64,000 bases of DNA. It comes from Gloeobacter morelensis MG652769. GTDB lineage: Bacteria; Cyanobacteriota; Cyanobacteriia; Gloeobacterales; Gloeobacteraceae. Both the position numbers and the translations under genes were made by a program. The stretch covers positions 4,402,001-4,466,000 of the forward strand of contig NZ_CP063845.1 in NCBI RefSeq assembly GCF_021018745.1, read 5' to 3'. Below, one piece after another: positions 43,925 to 54,816 of the stretch; the stretch's first letter is position 1; the number at the start of each line of letters is the position of its first letter. The notes below the pieces were generated by a model that searched no databases, was not told where the DNA came from, and saw nothing but the letters and a program-made list of their open reading frames with translations.

Positions 43925-45481
43925 CTAACTACGCACCAGCGGCCGGGCGGAGCCCGGTCGGCTTCGGATAGGGTGGCCGGTGAGCAGTTGTGCTACGTCC
44001 ATGCCGTTGCCGATCACCCCCGGCACGCTCGGGTAGCCGGCGCTGGCTCCGACTAGAAACAAATTCGGCAACTCCGTGCGGTAACCCAGGCGGTGCAGGC
44101 CCACCTGGCTGGGGATGAGCTTGGCGCCGTAGATGTTGCCCTCGGGTTGGCCGAGATAGAACTCGCTGGTGGTGGGCGTGCCGAAAATTTTCATCCGCAC
44201 GTATTTGTCGATGTCGGGTATCAAGTCGCGGGTGCTTTCCATCACCTGCCGATAGACCTCGCGCTTGCGCGCTTTGTACGCCTCGGGCTTAGTCTCGCGC
44301 AGTTGCTGAAATGGTGCGTAGGCGCAGACGGTAGCAATTTCCAGCACATGGTTGCCCGCCGGGGCCATGCCCGGTTCGTTCGATTTGAGCGTCGGACAGG
44401 ACAGGAAGATCCAGGGCCGCTCAAGGTCGTCTGTGAGTTGGCGGCGGTAGGCGCCGTTGAGATCCCCGTCCGGGTAGTACCAGACGTTCCAGTTGCCGAT
44501 GCCGTAGCGGCTTGGATCGAAGGTTTTATCCAGACCCAGATAGACATTGAAAGCACTCGCCGAGTACTCGTAGCCGGTCAGCCGCTGCCGCTCCCGCTCG
44601 CTCAGGGCGGTGGGATCGTCCATCAACCCCACCGTGAGCTTCGGATCGAGATCGCTGATGTAGACGCCGGCCCGGTAGAGCTTCCCGGCGGCCACCACCC
44701 CGTCCACGCGGTGATCTTTGATGTGGATCTGCTCGACGGGTGTTCGGTAATGCACCGCCCCGCCGCCCTCGACAATCGCCGATGCGATCGTATCGACGAA
44801 GTGCTTGAAGTGGTGTCGGGGGTAATAGGCGCCTTCGGCGTAGTCGCGCACCAGTGAGGTATGGGTATAAAGGGCAATCTCCGCAGGCGGCAGGGCGTAA
44901 TCGCCGCTCTGGCCCGCCAGGATCGCCTGCAACTTTGGCGAGAGACCCACTTCGTCGTAAAGATCCTGCAGCGTCCAGTGGCGTCTGGCGAATAAATTCC
45001 AGTATTTGGGCAACTTTAACCAGTCGGACCATTTTTGATCGAACCAGTTGACTTCGCGTAGCAGTGCGCGCATCTCCTCGTGCAACCCGCTGATCGCATC
45101 GCAGTAGCGACGGATGGCGACGGTCTCCTCGGGGAAAGTCGCGATGAGCCGCTCGCGCAATCGCTCCCAACCGAGGGGAATGGCAAAGTCGGCCTCCGGC
45201 GTCACCACCCGGTCGATGCACTCGGGATCGAGGGAATTAAATTCGATTTGCCGGTCGATGTGGCGCAGAAACTGACCGATGGTCTGCTCTGGGGCGCACT
45301 GGGAGATATAGTGCACATCGGCACAAAAGCGGTAATCTCCGTAGTCAAACGTATGACAGCAGCCGCCAGGCAGATAGTGCTGTTCGAGGACGGCGACGCG
45401 GTGTCCCTGACGGGTAAGGCAGGCTGCCGCCGAGAGTCCTCCCAGTCCTGCTCCGAGTACGACAAAATCAAAATTCTCCAT
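43925..45481 (-). CDS. FAD-dependent oxidoreductase, carotenoid isomerase/retinol saturase-like
   Basis: The protein has 518 residues from ATG (complement 45479-45481), with GGAGG at ideal spacing. The Rossmann fold is FDFVVLGAGLGGLSAAACLTR followed by VAVLEQHYLPGGCCHTFDY, and the C terminus ends in NLFLVGASAGYPSVPGVIGNG. This matches phytoene-desaturase-superfamily proteins of the CrtISO/retinol-saturase branch rather than CrtI itself. It may act on carotenoids or lipids; the substrate is uncertain. Confidence 0.85.
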   Translation of the reverse strand: MENFDFVVLGAGLGGLSAAACLTRQGHRVAVLEQHYLPGGCCHTFDYGDYRFCADVHYISQCAPEQTIGQFLRHIDRQIEFNSLDPECIDRVVTPEADFAIPLGWERLRERLIATFPEETVAIRRYCDAISGLHEEMRALLREVNWFDQKWSDWLKLPKYWNLFARRHWTLQDLYDEVGLSPKLQAILAGQSGDYALPPAEIALYTHTSLVRDYAEGAYYPRHHFKHFVDTIASAIVEGGGAVHYRTPVEQIHIKDHRVDGVVAAGKLYRAGVYISDLDPKLTVGLMDDPTALSERERQRLTGYEYSASAFNVYLGLDKTFDPSRYGIGNWNVWYYPDGDLNGAYRRQLTDDLERPWIFLSCPTLKSNEPGMAPAGNHVLEIATVCAYAPFQQLRETKPEAYKARKREVYRQVMESTRDLIPDIDKYVRMKIFGTPTTSEFYLGQPEGNIYGAKLIPSQVGLHRLGYRTELPNLFLVGASAGYPSVPGVIGNGMDVAQLLTGHPIRSRPGSARPLVRS

Positions 45482-45650
45482 CACTACCTCCATGGACCTG
45501 AGGCAGAGATTATACGCACAGTCCGTCCCCATCCTCGGCACCACTGGGGGGCGATTCGGATTCAAGAACGAGTTTATTTCGATGCGGTATAGACCGTGAT
45601 GTTTTCTGTCTCGAATCCGGGTCGTCCGGTGCGATCAATTCTAGCGCGGA

Positions 45651-48221
<2,571 letters not shown>

Positions 48222-48405
48222 CTTTTGGGCCTCAATGTCGAACGGGCTGCGGCGGGACGCAACCTGCTTCGAGTGTAGGGCAACAGCCGAGGGGCAGTGC
48301 GCCTGTGGATCCCAGCACCAAGGTTCAGGCAAGGGGAGCTTGAAGAGAGTGCTCAGAAAAGCTATGGTCTGCTCAAATCCGGCTGTTCTCGTTCTGGGAA
48401 AATCA

Positions 48406-49053
48406 ATGACGGCTACCGTGGCGCCCGTCGCGGGCGAACAGCGCATCTTGTTGCACAACGTCAGCTGGCGGCTGTTCGAGTCGCTGCTTGAAGAACTGGG
48501 TGACAACCGCTCGATACGCCTGAGCTATACCCGAGGGACGCTGGAAATCATGTCGCCGCTGATGGCTCACGAAAACAGCAAACGCCTCCTCGAAAAATTC
48601 ATCGACATCCTGGTGGAAGAGTTGGATCTGAATGTCAAAAGTTCCGGTTCGATGACCTGCAAGCGCGCCGATCTAGAGCAGGGAGCCGAGCCGGATAGTG
48701 GCTTCTACATCGCCAACGAGCCCCGGGTGCGCAGCAAATCGAGAATCGAACTTCCCCTGGATCCGCCGCCGGACCTGGTTGTTGAAGTCGAGTATTCTCG
48801 CTCGGCTGTCGATAAATTGAAACTCTACGCGGCGATGGGAGTCCCCGAATTTTGGCGCTACGACGGCGAAAACCTGCGCATCTTCCGGTTGACAGCGGGC
48901 GAATATGCCCTTGTCGAGAACAGCCCCACCTTTGCACCGATACCCACCTGCGAGATCCCGCGCTTTTTGGCGTTGAGCCCCCAAAGCGGCGAAACCGCAG
49001 CGGTCCGCTCCTTCCGTGACTGGGTTCGGCAAATGAAAATGCGCAGGATTTAA
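48406..49053 (+). CDS. Uma2-family endonuclease-like protein
   Basis: The protein has 215 residues from ATG 48406. It shows the Uma2 (DUF820) pattern of restriction-like PD-(D/E)xK proteins that are extremely common in cyanobacteria: EIMSPLMAHENSKRLLEKFI, EPDSGFYIANE, PPPDLVVEVEYSRSAVDKLKLYAAMGVPEFW. The D of PDLVVEVE and the E's are the likely catalytic acids. The cellular role is unknown. It starts about 180 bases from the divergent glgP. Confidence 0.9.
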   Translation: MTATVAPVAGEQRILLHNVSWRLFESLLEELGDNRSIRLSYTRGTLEIMSPLMAHENSKRLLEKFIDILVEELDLNVKSSGSMTCKRADLEQGAEPDSGFYIANEPRVRSKSRIELPLDPPPDLVVEVEYSRSAVDKLKLYAAMGVPEFWRYDGENLRIFRLTAGEYALVENSPTFAPIPTCEIPRFLALSPQSGETAAVRSFRDWVRQMKMRRI

Positions 49054-49874
49054 GCGACGGTCATAATTTCCACGCCCATCTCAGTGACGAGCACCGTGTG
49101 CTCCCACTGGGCAGAGAGCTTGCGGTCTTTGGTGAATACTGTCCAGCCGTCGGGGGCAATTTCGATTTCCGGCCGGCCTTCGTTGAGCATCGGCTCGACG
49201 GTAAAGGCCATGCCGGGCCGTAACTTTGGGCCGCTCCCGCAGACGCCGAAATGCGGAATGGGCGGCTCGGCGTGAATTACTTTGCCGATGCCGTGGCCGA
49301 CCATTTCTCGCACCACCGCATAGCCGTTGGCCTCTGCCAGTGCCCAGATGGCGGCACCGATATCGCCCACGCGCCCGCCCGGTGCAATGGCGGCGATCCC
49401 CGCCATCATGCATGCTCGGGTCACCTCGACCAGCCTGCTGGCCTTGGGAGATACTTCGCCGACCATAAACGTCTTTGAGGTGTCGCCGTGGTAGCCATCC
49501 AGAAGCAACGTCACATCGATATTGACGATGTCACCGTCGTGGAGTGTACGTCTGCGATCTGGGATGCCATGGCAGACCACCTCGTTGATGCTCGTGCAGA
49601 TCGAAGCAGGAAAAGGTGTGTGGCCGGGTGGGGTGTAACCCAGCTGGGCGCTGGTCGCCCCGTGGGCCTGCGTCCAACGCTCCGCCTCGTCGTTGATGGC
49701 CCGGGTGTGCATCCCAGGGCGCACCATCGGCTCCAAGTGGGCCAACAGCTGGGCTGCAAGCCGCCCGGCCCGGCGCATCTGCACTATTTCGCGCCCGGAG
49801 AGCAGGACGATCCCCCGATGGGGATTGGGGCGCAACCATTCCCCAATAGACGGGCAAGAGCCTTTGCCGTTCAC
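49050..49874 (-). CDS. map: type I methionine aminopeptidase
   Basis: The protein has 274 residues from GTG (complement 49872-49874), with GGAGG about eight bases upstream. It removes the initiator methionine. Metal ligands are visible: D in DIVNIDVTLLLDGYHGDTSKTF, H in EMVGHGIGKVIHAEP, E in FTVEPMLNEG and E in QWEHTVLVTE. A short N-terminal extension (NGKGSCPSIGEWLRPNP) is unlike the minimal E. coli enzyme. A perfect palindrome lies 22 bases upstream of the start. Confidence 0.95.
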   Translation of the reverse strand: MNGKGSCPSIGEWLRPNPHRGIVLLSGREIVQMRRAGRLAAQLLAHLEPMVRPGMHTRAINDEAERWTQAHGATSAQLGYTPPGHTPFPASICTSINEVVCHGIPDRRRTLHDGDIVNIDVTLLLDGYHGDTSKTFMVGEVSPKASRLVEVTRACMMAGIAAIAPGGRVGDIGAAIWALAEANGYAVVREMVGHGIGKVIHAEPPIPHFGVCGSGPKLRPGMAFTVEPMLNEGRPEIEIAPDGWTVFTKDRKLSAQWEHTVLVTEMGVEIMTVA

Positions 49875-49895
49875 GATGGGCACCTCCGCTGAGAT

Positions 49896-49928
49896 TGCTA
49901 TGCTTTGCTGGCACAGCAAAGCATAGCA
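49896..49928. promoter_or_regulatory. perfect palindrome between map and an RHH gene
   Basis: Fifteen-base arms TGCTATGCTTTGCTG and CAGCAAAGCATAGCA surround a GCA centre without any mismatch. It lies in the divergent control region, 22 bases from the map start and 62 bases from the RHH start. It could be an operator, or a hairpin in the map leader. Confidence 0.6.
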
Positions 49929-49989
49929 CGTCGTGTGCTGTGGTGATCCGTACAATAGGTGCAAAGGCAAGTGACTAGCGGACGGCGGC

Positions 49990-50202
49990 ATGGGCGGCAA
50001 GACCGATCTCGACAGGGTGGTGGCCTACGTACCCACCGAGTTGAAAAAAGAACTGGAGCAGTGGGCGGAGGCGGAGGAGCGCTCGGTCTCCTGGCTGGTC
50101 GCCAAGCTCATCGACAGAGCCCTGCAGCAGCGCCGGGAGCGCGACACGCCGGGTGAGGACGGGTTTTTGCTGGCCTTTGCCAATATCGAGAAGACCGGGT
50201 AA
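49990..50202 (+). CDS. CopG/ribbon-helix-helix DNA-binding protein
   Basis: The protein has 70 residues. It reads VVAYVPTELKKELEQWAEAEE followed by RSVSWLVAKLIDRALQQR, the strand-helix-helix pattern of RHH regulators. No toxin gene follows; the next 420 bases hold a repeat. It may be a solitary regulator, possibly of itself and map through the palindrome at 49896-49928. Confidence 0.8.
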   Translation: MGGKTDLDRVVAYVPTELKKELEQWAEAEERSVSWLVAKLIDRALQQRRERDTPGEDGFLLAFANIEKTG

Positions 50203-50622
50203 AGTCGCCCACAGACTCCTATCGAATCCGGGTGAAGGGGTGTGGTTCTCATCGGATACTGCCCTTGTGGCCGTTTTTTCATTGGGTCTTGGGGGATTCG
50301 CTTGGCCCGACAGCGGGTGGGCGAGAGGCGGCACCCCCTTCGGGTGCCCCTCTCGCGCTCTCCCCCTCCCCGCCTCGCGGGGGTGCCACCCCCCCGACAC
50401 CCCCCGGACTGGATGGCGCGGTAGGCGGGAGACTTTGTGGGTGGGATGGGCAGAGCTTTCCAGTGCGTGCACGCTTTGCGTGGCGACTGCGCCGAGATGG
50501 CTGGTAATGTCGCTGGGCAATTCCATGTCTATCCACGCGGATTCGATAGGACAAGGGCTCCAAGCCGTCAACTTGAAGCCCTTGTGCCGGGCATAGTTTG
50601 AGCGGCAGTTTCAGCCTTCATG
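50203..50622. other. gene-free stretch containing dispersed repeat copy B
   Basis: The only recognisable content is the GC-rich repeat described separately. The open frames crossing it on both strands are products of its low-complexity composition. Confidence 0.6.
50327..50518. repeat. dispersed GC-rich repeat, copy B
   Basis: Near-identical in its left 95 bases to 42894-43095 and weaker in the rest. It begins at GTGGGCGAGAGGCGG and contains a short hairpin CGGCACCCCCTTCGGGTGCC. No ORF of its own. Confidence 0.75.
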
Positions 50623-51255
50623 TTAGAAAAAGACAAACTCATTCAATAGCTCAGCAAGCACACTCTGGTGCTGCCAACCTCTGGAAATATTCAAGTCGAG
50701 AGAACCTTGCTGATTGCGTACCCAATGCAAGATGGTGGAGCGATCCACAAAAGATTCCGGGGGTGTGCGACGCTCAACGGCAAGCTTCGCTCTGGCTGAA
50801 CCCTCCAGGTATGGCACCGGTTTGCGTGTCCCAAGCGGCGAGAAACCGATTTCCTGAAGACGTTGCCCAAGAAGAGCGGTATCTGTGTGCTCGGTTCGAA
50901 GCCAGGTATCATAATTGGCCGCAAGCAATCTTTGCGGTCGATTTTCGCAGGGCTTCATCGCGCTGATAATTGTATAGCGCTTAAAGATTCCGCAGATCAA
51001 ATCGGTCTGATTGTATTTGATCGATATTCCCCACAGATCGCCGATTAAGTCGTAGCAGCCGTTCTCATTGGGGAGGAATCCCAGGTCGTAATTGCCGTTC
51101 AACACACAGACCACTTCGGCATGGGCACGCTGGCCTTCGTATCCCCGCACGTAGGCATGCTTGCCAGTCAGAACCTCAAAGCCCATATCCTGAAAAGTTG
51201 CGGCGATGAGCTTCCCATCTGTGAGTGTGGTCCTGAGTGTGCTGAAGTGACCCAT
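50623..51255 (-). CDS. DUF1257/Ycf35-like protein with C-terminal extension
   Basis: The protein has 210 residues. The first 110 (MGHFSTLRTTLTDGKLIAAT, then HAYVRGYEGQRAHAEVVCVL, YDLGFLPNENGCYDLIGD) match the DUF1257 family, known in plastids as Ycf35. Typical members have about 120-130 residues. The second half here (about residues 115-210) is extra, with no family that I recognise. Function is unknown. Confidence 0.8.
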   Translation of the reverse strand: MGHFSTLRTTLTDGKLIAATFQDMGFEVLTGKHAYVRGYEGQRAHAEVVCVLNGNYDLGFLPNENGCYDLIGDLWGISIKYNQTDLICGIFKRYTIISAMKPCENRPQRLLAANYDTWLRTEHTDTALLGQRLQEIGFSPLGTRKPVPYLEGSARAKLAVERRTPPESFVDRSTILHWVRNQQGSLDLNISRGWQHQSVLAELLNEFVFF

Positions 51256-51366
51256 CGCAGCTCCTGACGCAAAGGGGCGTGTGCTTCTGTTGTAGCACTT
51301 GCAATTAACTAAAATCGCATTGACGCTTCCTCTCGCCCTGCAGGGTTTTCTGGTGTTGCAAGCTCG

Positions 51367-51525
51367 TTACCCCATATCTTCAACGGCTGCGGCAAACCCC
51401 TCCTCGACGCGGCTGAGATCCGGTGCGACAAGATAGCGTGTTCCGGTGAGCAACTGGGTGGCTTGCTCGGAACCGTGCTCCTGCAAAGACGATCTCGCTA
51501 CGACACTGGCATCGACGACGATCAT
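51367..51525 (-). pseudogene. truncated VapC-like PIN toxin with antitoxin tail
   Basis: The 52-residue frame begins MIVVDASVVARSSLQEHGSE and continues QATQLLTGTRYLVAPDLSRV before a stop. This is the first third of a PIN toxin; the rest is missing. Its ATG overlaps the TGA of an upstream frame ending AVLISEEREERG, the tail of a FitA/VapB-like antitoxin whose start is also gone. It is therefore a decayed toxin-antitoxin locus. Confidence 0.65.
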
Positions 51526-51686
51526 CCGCGCTCCTCGCGCTCCTCGCTGATGAGCACCGCGCTGTCGCTAGCTGTGCCGTACGGTCGGCTGGGTGATGAG
51601 CACAAAAATACGAACGTTCGTGCTATTATGGATGCACAGAAGCTGGCCGACCCAGAAACTTTTTTTTCGCGATTGAGGCAGCACGC

Positions 51687-52805
51687 ATGCAGACGCAAAA
51701 ACCGCTCATCGACACTCCCGAAGTGCCAAAGCCGCCCGCTCCAAAGCGGCAGCCACTGAGGCAGACAGCCGTCTGGCTTGTCGGGATACCTCTGACTCTG
51801 TTGGCGCTCGGAGGTGCTATCGGCATCCGGCAGTTCCTCCAGCCCGCGCCCGCCCCGGCCGTTCGGCCACAGGTGCCCGCTGCCCCGAAAGCCGTGACAT
51901 CCCTGGGGCGGCTGGAACCCGAGGGGGAGGTGATTGCCCTCTCGGCGCCGACCTTTTTGGAGGGGGCGCGTGTGGCGCAAGTGCGGGTCGAGGAGGGGCA
52001 GCAGGTACGCCGGGGCCAGGTGGTGGCTGTGCTCGACAGGCGCGCTCGGCTCGCGGCGGCCCTTGCCCAGACCTCCCGGCAGGTGGAGGTGGCCCAGGCC
52101 CGCCTAGCCCAGGTGCAGGCCGGGGCGAAGGCGGGAGATCTAGGCGCGCAGCGCTCGGCGATTGCCCGGCTGGCGGCGGAGCTGCGCATTGCCCAAAGGG
52201 AGTTGCAGCGCTTCGAGGCCCTTCACGATACCGGGGCGATTTCCGCTTCGCAGCTTGACGACAAACGCCTGGTGGTCGAGACCCTGAACGGGCAACTGCA
52301 GCAGGCCCGCTCGGCCCTGGTCGCCATCGCCGAGGTGCGCCCGACGGATCTGCGCACCGCCGCTGCCGAAATTGCGGCGGCGCGGGCAGTTGAGGCGCGC
52401 GCGCGCGCCGAACTGGATACCGCCTACGTGCGGGCCTTGCAGGACGGCCGCATTCTCAAAATCCGTACCCGCCCCGGCGAAATGGTCAGCGGCGAGCCTA
52501 TCGCCGAGATGGGGCGCACCGAGCGGATGGAGGCGGTGGCCGAGGTTTACGAGGACGACCTGTCCCGCCTGCGGGTCGGCCAAAAGGCCAGCGTCCGCAG
52601 TCTCAATGGCGCCTTTTCCGGCCGATTGCAAGGAACGGTCTACCGGATCGTGCCGCTCATCGGCAAAAAAGACGTCCTCGACACCGACCCGGCCGCCGAT
52701 GTCGACGCGCGGGTAGCGGAGGTGCGCATTCGCCTGGATGCGGCCGACAGCCGCCGGGTGGCGGATCTGACCAACCTGAAAGTCGAGGTGGCCATCGATG
52801 GATAG
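51687..52805 (+). CDS. devB: HlyD/DevB-type membrane fusion protein
   Basis: The protein has 372 residues. One N-terminal membrane helix (about 28-52) is followed by the biotinyl-lipoyl/hairpin architecture of periplasmic adaptors: TSLGRLEPEGEVIALSAP, a long coiled coil (residues about 110-235) and a C-terminal barrel (AVAEVYEDDLSRLRVGQKA). It matches DevB, which links an ABC exporter to TolC. The stop overlaps the devC start by eight bases. An ABC ATPase (DevA) is not found nearby. Confidence 0.88.
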   Translation: MQTQKPLIDTPEVPKPPAPKRQPLRQTAVWLVGIPLTLLALGGAIGIRQFLQPAPAPAVRPQVPAAPKAVTSLGRLEPEGEVIALSAPTFLEGARVAQVRVEEGQQVRRGQVVAVLDRRARLAAALAQTSRQVEVAQARLAQVQAGAKAGDLGAQRSAIARLAAELRIAQRELQRFEALHDTGAISASQLDDKRLVVETLNGQLQQARSALVAIAEVRPTDLRTAAAEIAAARAVEARARAELDTAYVRALQDGRILKIRTRPGEMVSGEPIAEMGRTERMEAVAEVYEDDLSRLRVGQKASVRSLNGAFSGRLQGTVYRIVPLIGKKDVLDTDPAADVDARVAEVRIRLDAADSRRVADLTNLKVEVAIDG

Positions 52806-53958
52806 CTTCCGGATGCCTCTGGCCTGGCTGCAACTGCGGCGCGAGCGCACCCGCCTGCTGGTGGGCGTTTCGGGGATCACCTTCGCCGTGGTGTTGATCT
52901 TCATGCAGATGGGCTTTCGCTCCGCCCTGTTCGACTCGGCAGTCGGCATGCACAGCGGCCTGCAGGGCGAAATTGTGCTCATCAGCCCGCGCTCGGTGGC
53001 GCTGATTGCTATGGAGCAATTTTCGAAGCGCACACTCTACCAGGCTTTGGGTACGGCCGGGGTGGCTTCTGTCAGCCCCATCTATGTCGAATCCGCCCTC
53101 TGGCGCAATCCCGAAACGCGCGTCACCCGCAATATCCGCGTCTACGGCTTCAACCCAAACGAGCACGTCTTTGCCCTGCCCGGTGTGACCGAGCAGCGCC
53201 CGTTGCTCAATGAACCGGATACCGTCCTGTTTGATCGCGGATCGCGCTCGGAATACGGGCCGGTGCCCCGGCTGATCGAGCGCCAGGGCGAAGTGGTGAC
53301 CGAGGTGGACGAGCGGCGGGTGAGCGTGCGAGGCCTGATCACCCTCGGGGTCAGTTTCGGCTCCGACGGCCACCTGATCACCAGCGACCAAAATTTCCTG
53401 CGCATCTTCGCCAAGCGCCGCAGCAAAGGATTCATCGACATCGGCCTCATCCGGCTGGTGCCGGGTACTGACACCGCCCGGGTACTCGCGGATCTGCGCG
53501 CGCGCCTGCCGCAGAACGTGCGGGTGCTCACCAAGCAAGAGTACAAAGACTTCGAGGTCAACTACTGGAACACCAGCACGCCCATCGGCTTCACCTTCAC
53601 CCTGGGAGCGATTATGGGTTTCGTGGTGGGGTCGATCATCGTCTACCAGGTGCTCTACACCGATGTCGCCGAACACCTGGCCGAGTACGCCACCCTCAAG
53701 GCAATCGGCTACGGCGACCGCTACTTTCTGGGGGTGGTCTTTCAGTCGGCTGTGATCCTGGCGGCGCTTGGCTTTGTGCCGGGGCTCGCCATCGCCTGGG
53801 GGCTGTATGAACTGACCCGCAGCGCCACATTGCTGCCGTTGTTTATGGTGGTGGACAGGAGCCTGCTGGTTCTGGGGCTCACCTTCGGAATGTGTCTTCT
53901 CTCCGGAATGGTCGCCGTGCGCAAGTTGCGCGACGCCGATCCGGCCGATATTTTCTAG
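52798..53958 (+). CDS. devC: DevC-type ABC exporter membrane subunit
   Basis: The protein has 386 residues. MacB/FtsX-like layout: an N-terminal helix (VGVSGITFAVVLIFMQMGF), a large periplasmic domain (about 45-265), then three helices (FTLGAIMGFVVGSIIVYQVLY, AVILAALGFVPGLAIAWGLY, LLVLGLTFGMCLLSGMVAV) and ADPADIF at the end. It matches DevC of glycolipid or lipid export systems. The DevA ATPase must come from another locus. Confidence 0.88.
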   Translation: MDSFRMPLAWLQLRRERTRLLVGVSGITFAVVLIFMQMGFRSALFDSAVGMHSGLQGEIVLISPRSVALIAMEQFSKRTLYQALGTAGVASVSPIYVESALWRNPETRVTRNIRVYGFNPNEHVFALPGVTEQRPLLNEPDTVLFDRGSRSEYGPVPRLIERQGEVVTEVDERRVSVRGLITLGVSFGSDGHLITSDQNFLRIFAKRRSKGFIDIGLIRLVPGTDTARVLADLRARLPQNVRVLTKQEYKDFEVNYWNTSTPIGFTFTLGAIMGFVVGSIIVYQVLYTDVAEHLAEYATLKAIGYGDRYFLGVVFQSAVILAALGFVPGLAIAWGLYELTRSATLLPLFMVVDRSLLVLGLTFGMCLLSGMVAVRKLRDADPADIF

Positions 53959-53969
53959 GAGCAGTGCCC

Positions 53970-54620
53970 GTGGCCACCGATAGAGCGAACGCGCCTTCCC
54001 CCCGCAAACGAGCCACGGCCCGCGGGGAAAAGACGCGCGCGGCGATTTTGCACACCGCGGCGCAACTCGCTTCGGTCGAGGGACTGGAAAATCTTTCTAT
54101 TGGCCGCCTGGCTACCGAACTGGGCCGCAGCAAGAGCGGACTGTTTGCCCACTTCGGCTCGCTCACCGAGCTGCAGCTGGCCATCATCGAGCAGGCGCGG
54201 GCAATTTTCTCAGCCGAAGTGCTGGAGCGCCTCTCGCCCGAAAGCCGGGGCCTGGCCGCTCTGGAGCAACTGTGCGACGCCTGGCTTGGCTATATCGAGC
54301 GGGAGGTATTTGCGGGGGGCTGTTTTTTTATGGCGATCTCGACTGAGTTCGACAGCCGCCCCGGCCCTGTGCGCGAGAAGCTGGCGCTGTTTATGGGCTA
54401 CTGGCTTGGGAATTTGGAGCGGCGGATCCGCGAAGCGCAGGAGCTGGGCGAACTGCCTGCCGACATCGAACCGGCGCAACTGGCCTTTGAGATCCACGCC
54501 CTCGGCATGGGTGCCAACTGGGCCTTGCAGCTGTTCGATGATCCAAAAGCTCTGCAAAGAGCCAGGCTCGCTATCCGGGAGCGCCTGGCACAACTTGCCG
54601 GCGGACCAATCGATCTCTAG
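53970..54620 (+). CDS. TetR-family transcriptional regulator
   Basis: The protein has 216 residues from GTG 53970 (TAGGAGCAG upstream). The N-terminal HTH is RGEKTRAAILHTAAQLASVE, then LSIGRLATELGRSKSGLFAHFG, the standard TetR helices. The ligand-binding half is of the TetR_C type seen with efflux systems. It lies 11 bases after devC, in the place where devA would be, and probably represses the devBC operon. Confidence 0.9.
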   Translation: MATDRANAPSPRKRATARGEKTRAAILHTAAQLASVEGLENLSIGRLATELGRSKSGLFAHFGSLTELQLAIIEQARAIFSAEVLERLSPESRGLAALEQLCDAWLGYIEREVFAGGCFFMAISTEFDSRPGPVREKLALFMGYWLGNLERRIREAQELGELPADIEPAQLAFEIHALGMGANWALQLFDDPKALQRARLAIRERLAQLAGGPIDL

Positions 54621-54816
54621 CGCTCAGTGCAAGTATCCTCTGGACAGATCGCGGTGTTCGGTTTGTCCGCAACCGCCAGTATCATCGTTGCCGGCGATTA
54701 TCTGGCCTCGGGCTGCGGTCGTCAGAGTCGCCTTGCAGCGGCGGAGTCGTTCCTGTTCGAAGCGCCCGAACTGGTTGGTTTTGGTATTCGGTGGCTGGAG
54801 CGCTTCTGCGCCCGCC

